Below, piece after piece: positions 60,195-64,000 of a stretch of 64,000 bases of DNA. The notes beneath the pieces are model-generated. The model saw nothing but the letters and a program-made list of their open reading frames with translations. It made no database searches and was not told the DNA's origin. The translations under genes were made by a program, and so were the position numbers. The DNA lies in assembly GCA_946811185.2 (NCBI GenBank), contig OX328098.1, forward strand, positions 41,789,650 through 41,853,649, written 5' to 3'. Within the stretch, counting starts at the first letter, position 1. Each line of letters starts with the position of its first letter. Source of the stretch: Hippopus hippopus. Lineage: Eukaryota; Mollusca; Bivalvia; Cardiida; Cardiidae.

Positions 60195-60470
60195 TTTCTT
60201 GAAGTTTCTGCAGAGGATAGATGTGTCCGTTGGCTTTGGTTTGTACATTAACGACCTCAGATAACTCCAGAGAAAGAAATCAAAAGGATTGTGATCCGGG
60301 CTGTGGTTGGGCATTGTTACATCACATTACAGTGCTTCACCTCTTGGTATTTTGTGGAAATTCCTCATCACCAAACTTTTCATATAGTGCATTTAACACC
60401 TTATTTGTGATATGTGGCATTGCCCCATTTTGCATAAACCAGACATTATTCACACAGCCTGCCCAAAGCC
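60195..60470 (-). pseudogene. DDE transposase remnant (IS630/mariner-related), minus strand
   Basis: Minus-strand frames read VWFMQNGAMPHITNKVLNAL then YEKFGDEEFPQN (second catalytic D changed to N) and, after a break, HSPDHNPFDFFLWSYLRSLM followed by YKPKPTDTSILC. FMQDGAPPH...SPDLNPxDFFLWGYLK is the DDE signature of this group, from memory. Stops and a frameshift show that it is dead. Confidence 0.65.
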
Positions 60471-60640
60471 CGGATCTCAATCCTTGTCTTTTCTTTCTCT
60501 TGGGCTATCTGAAGTCTTTAGTGTACAACCCAAAGCCAACGGACACATATATGCTCATAAAAACAAAAGCAAGGAACATAATTTGTTACAATGTGACACT
60601 TGTTGCAGTAGTTTTAAAGATCGAGTGCACGAAGGCAAGC
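60440..60640 (+). pseudogene. Inverted second copy of the transposase C-terminus
   Basis: Plus-strand frame reads QPAQSPDLNPCLFFLLGYLK then SLVYNPKPTDTYML. It is an inverted copy of the fragment at 60195-60320, with about 80% base identity by eye (AAGCCAACGGACACA is shared). The two face each other across about 140 bp. Confidence 0.65.
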
Positions 60641-60807
60641 TGCAAAAGGGCAGCCTTCTTGAAAACGGCATATACTACTGAATTGACGCCATGGACAAAA
60701 TATGGAAATTTTAGTAAATTGACATTTTTATTTCTATAAAACTATAAGAGTGTACGAGTATATCTGAAAACTGATACAGAATGAAACTTATATCTGCTGT
60801 CTAAACA

Positions 60808-63536
60808 TGAGCAATGTAGCAACCAATTTTGCAATAAAACCGAGAATTGCAATAAATTATTGCAAAACTCGTTGCGATGACAGAAAATTTATTACATTTC
60901 ACTTCACAACCAGTTTTTCAATAAAAACGAGAATTGCAATAAAATGATTAAATATATCATATTCGATCGTTTTCCAATCAAAACCAAATTAGAGTGCAAT
61001 TTAATGTTAAATTGGATTATGTAAGACCTAAATTAAGTTTCAGAAAGTGCGCTTGAAAGACCAATAAGAATATTTCAGGCTAAACACTATTAAAGCTTAA
61101 ATCTTTGAAAACTTTCATGAAGTCCATTAAATACCGTAAACAACATTGAATTTTTACTGTTTCAGAAACAGTTTGTCTTAAACCAGTATTGCAATAAATT
61201 ATAACCAAACTCGTTGCGATGACAGAAAAATTATTACATTTCACTTCACAACCAGTTTTGCAATAAAAACGAGAATTGCAATAAAATGATTATATATATC
61301 ATATTCGATCATTTTTCAATCAAAACCAAATTAGAGTGCAATTTAATGTTAAATTGGATTATGTAAGACCTAAATTAAGTTACAGAAAGTGCGCTTCAAA
61401 GACCAATAAGAACATTTCAGGCTAAACACTATTAAAGCTTAAATCTTTGAAAACTTTCATGAAGTCCATTAAATACCGTAAACAACATTGAATTTTTACT
61501 GTTTCAGAAACAGTTTGTCTTAAACCAGTATTGCAATAAATTATTGCCAAACTCGTTGCGATGACAGAAAATTTATTACATTTCACTTCACAACCAGTTT
61601 TGCAATAAAAGACCATAACTTAATTTAGATCCTACATAATCCAATTTAACATTACATTGCACTCTAATTTGGTTTTGATCGAAAAACGATCGAATATGAT
61701 ATATATATAATAATTTCATTGCAATTCTCGTTTTTATTGCAAAACTGGTTGTGAAGTGAAATGTAATAAATTTTCTGTCATCGCAACGAGTTTTGCAATA
61801 ATTTATTGCAATACTGGTTAAAGACAAACTGTTTCTGAAACAGTCAAAATTCAATGTTGTTTACGGTATTAAATCGACTTTATGAAAGTTTTCAAAGATT
61901 TCAGCCTTAGTAGTGTTTAGCCTGAATTGTTCCTATTGGTCTTTCAAGCGCACATTCTGTAACTTAATTTAGGTCTTACATAATCCAATTTAACATTAAA
62001 TTGCACTCTAATTTGTTTTCGATGGGTAAACGATCGAAAATTATATATATAACAATTTTAATCGGAATTCTCGTTTTTATTGCAAAACTGGTTGTGAAGT
62101 GAAATGAAATAAATTTTCTGTCATCGCAACGAGTTTTGCAATAATTTATTGCAATACTGGTTAAAGACATGTTGTTTCTGAAACAGTCAAAATTCAATGT
62201 TGTTTATGGAATTTAATCGACTTTATGAAAGTTTTCAAAGATTAAAGCCTTAATAGTGTTTAGCCTGAAATATTCTTATTTGTCTTTGAAGCGAACGTTC
62301 TGTAAATTAATTTAGGTCTTACATAATCCAATTTAACATTAAATTGCACTCTAATTTGGTTTTGATTGGAAAACGATCGAACATGATACATTTTTATATT
62401 TTATTGCAATTCTCGTTTTAATTGCAAAACTGGTTGTGAAGTGAAATATAATAAATTTTCTGTCATCGCAACGAGTTTTGCAATAATTTATTGCAATACT
62501 TGTTTAAGACAAATTGTTTCTGAAACAGTCAAATTTAATGTTGTTTATGGTATTTAATCGACTTCATGAAAGTTTTCAAAGATTTCAACCTTAATAGTGT
62601 TAGCCTGAAATGTTCCTATTGGTCTTTGAAGCGCACTTTCTGTAACTTAATTTAGGTCTTACATAATCTAATTTAACATCAAATTGCACTCTAATTCAGT
62701 TTTGATTGAAAAACGATCGAACATGATACATTTTTATATTTTATTGCAATTCTCGTTTTTATTGCAAAACTGGTTGTGAAGTGAAATGAAATAAATTTTC
62801 TGTCATCGCAACGAGTTTGGCAATAATTTATTGCAATACTGGTTAAAGACATGTTGTTTCTGAAACAGTCAAAATTCAATGTTGTTTATGGTATTTAATG
62901 GACTTCATGAAAGTTTTCAAAGATTTAAGCTTTAATAGTGTTTAGCCTGAAATGTTCCTATTGGTCTTTGAAGCGCACTTTCTGTAACTTAATTTAGGTC
63001 TTACATAATCTAATTTAACATCAAATTGCACTCTTATTCAGTTTTGATTGAAAAACGATCGAACATGATACATTTTTATATTTTATTGCAATTCTCGTTT
63101 TTATTGCAAAACTGGTTGTGAAGCGAAATGTTATAATTTTTCTGTCATCGCAACGAGTTTTGCAATAATTTATTGCAATACTGGTTTAAGACAAATTGTT
63201 TCTGAAATAGTCAAAATTCAGTGTTGATTACGGTATTTAAGTTTTCAAAGATTTCAGCCATAATAGTGTTAGCCTGAAATGTTCCTATTGGTCTTTGAAG
63301 CGCACTTTCTGTAACTTAATTTAGGTCTTACATAATCCAATTTAACATTAAATTGCCCTCTATTTTGGTTTTGACTGGAAAACAATCGAATATGGTATAT
63401 ATCATCATTTTATTGCAATTCTCGTTTTTATTGCAAAACTGGTTGTGAAGTGAAATGTAATAAATTTTCTGTCATCGCAACGAGTTTTGCAATATTTTAT
63501 TACATTTTTCGTGTTTATTGCAAAACTGGTTGCTAC
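60808..63536. repeat. 342-bp satellite-like array with inverted halves
   Basis: Direct copies of ACTTCACAACCAGTTTTGCA lie at 60901, 61243 and 61585 (period 342). From about 61600 the same unit runs in reverse, with GTGAAG at 61751, 62094, 62436, 62776, 63118 and 63445 (period 327-343). Thus roughly 2.5 units face about 6 units head to head. The ends GTAGCAACCAATTTTGCAAT (60817) and TTGCAAAACTGGTTGCTACA (63517-63536) are inverted repeats. Each unit contains CGTTGCGATGACAGAAAATT and the palindromic ATTGCAATAAATTATTGCAA. No coding function; minus frames repeat with the period. Confidence 0.85.
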
Positions 63537-63599
63537 AGAGCAAGCTTTTGTTGATCTAGTAGAACGTAAAGATATAGTAAACTGACATTAAAACTGTAA

Positions 63600-63626
63600 A
63601 CTTTTTTTTGGACACCCTGTACATCG
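63600..63626 (-). mobile_element. Transposon terminus TACAGGGTGTCC
   Basis: Minus strand GTACAGGGTGTCCAAAAAAA is a typical end of IS630/mariner-related transposons in invertebrates (memory). With the minus-strand transposase remnant at 60195 it suggests one decayed element spanning 60.1-63.6 kb, filled by the 342-bp array. The other end was not found. Confidence 0.45.
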
Positions 63627-63646
63627 TCATCATTACATCATCATTT

Positions 63647-63681
63647 CAGAGAGAGAGAGAGAGAGAGAGAGTGTGTGTGAA
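63647..63681. repeat. Microsatellite (GA)n(GT)n
   Basis: About 13 GA dinucleotides (CAGAGAGAGAGAGAG and more) run into GTGTGTGTG. Confidence 0.9.
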
Positions 63682-64000
63682 TGTAACTGGGAAAAAAATC
63701 TGTCAAAAAAAAAACTCTAAATAAAACAATGACCGAGAATAACTTATATATAAACATATACGTATAAAATTAATCATCGCCAAATTTGTTAAATTCAGTC
63801 TAGTGAGGATGAAATGACGTAATTGCAGTATTTATTCACATACTATCACATTACTAGATCAGTTCACAATGTGTTTGTATCCAAATATTAGTTTAAATAG
63901 TACCCATTGAACACTCATCTTCGCGAGCCAAGGTTTCGATCACTACGTGGATCTTACCTTGGCGGATCGAGCCCGATTTCGAAATTCCCGCGATACGCCC
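63682..64000. other. Window end, no feature seen
   Basis: Unique-looking sequence; the last 80 bases include GATCTTACCTTGGCGGATCG and CGCGATACGCCC, which are less AT-rich. No exon could be supported. Confidence 0.4.

Noticed and set aside
60221..60739. 172-codon plus-strand open frame as a gene
   Set aside because: Part is antisense to the minus-strand transposase remnant and part is the inverted transposase fragment. It is a chimera of dead pieces.
61422..62879. Repeated minus-strand open frames of 60-88 codons
   Set aside because: They recur with the 342-bp period of the array and vary in length at each mutation, so they are a by-product of the repeat.

Overview
The window looks like a gene-poor, repeat-rich stretch of an animal nuclear genome, most likely a bivalve mollusc. 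The sequence shows AT-rich DNA, small exons with canonical GT/AG borders inside multi-kilobase introns, tRNA-derived SINEs, an intact mariner, a CR1/jockey-like LINE and very many small inverted-repeat transposons. Placing it in the bivalves is inference from repeat style. No prokaryotic, organellar or viral gene was recognised.

Left part (1-17.8 kb, + strand): four exons with compatible phases (916-1056, 6293-6375, 7505-7754, 16548-17765) encode the C-terminal 563 residues of a disordered, proline- and serine-rich protein with clathrin-box-like, DPF and SH3-ligand motifs. It may be an endocytic or trafficking regulator; the family is unassigned.

Middle (25.1-38.6 kb, - strand): eight coding exons, chained by splice sites and phase, encode a complete 176-residue protein resembling the kinetochore subunit DSN1 (MIS12 complex). 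It uses two micro-exons (19 and 23 bp) and a last exon that supplies two bases and the stop. This gene and the first are convergent. The interval 17.8-25.1 kb between them is transposons and minisatellite-bearing repeats.

Right part (39.7-64 kb): a decayed LINE (39.77-45.76 kb) is split by a 3-kb hAT-like element, which itself carries a second DNA transposon, a SINE and a MITE, and the LINE's 3' part carries another MITE. Then come a degenerate transposase fragment, a candidate terminal exon (49.6 kb), an intact mariner (49.85-51.17 kb), and the 3' end of a - strand gene for a single-pass membrane protein (52.6-60.03 kb) with at least two mutually exclusive C-terminal exons. A 618-bp TIR element with an 8-bp target duplication carries a short gene-like ORF (56.2-56.8 kb). 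An inverted-orientation array of a 342-bp repeat fills 60.8-63.5 kb beside a broken transposase.

The dominant feature is a repeat family called M1 here: about 225 bp, flanked by TTAA, ends TTAACCCTTTACC and GGTAAAGGGTTAA, with a central near-perfect hairpin of about 32 bp per arm. Some 50-60 copies occur, about one per kilobase, in both orientations, often sharing a TTAA or nested in other repeats. TTAA targets and CCCT ends indicate a piggyBac-type non-autonomous element. Other families are named M2 (ends TGAGCCATGCTCTG), M3 (TGTAGATC palindromes), E1-E6 (long elements with internal tandem arrays) and S1/S2 (tRNA-derived SINEs).
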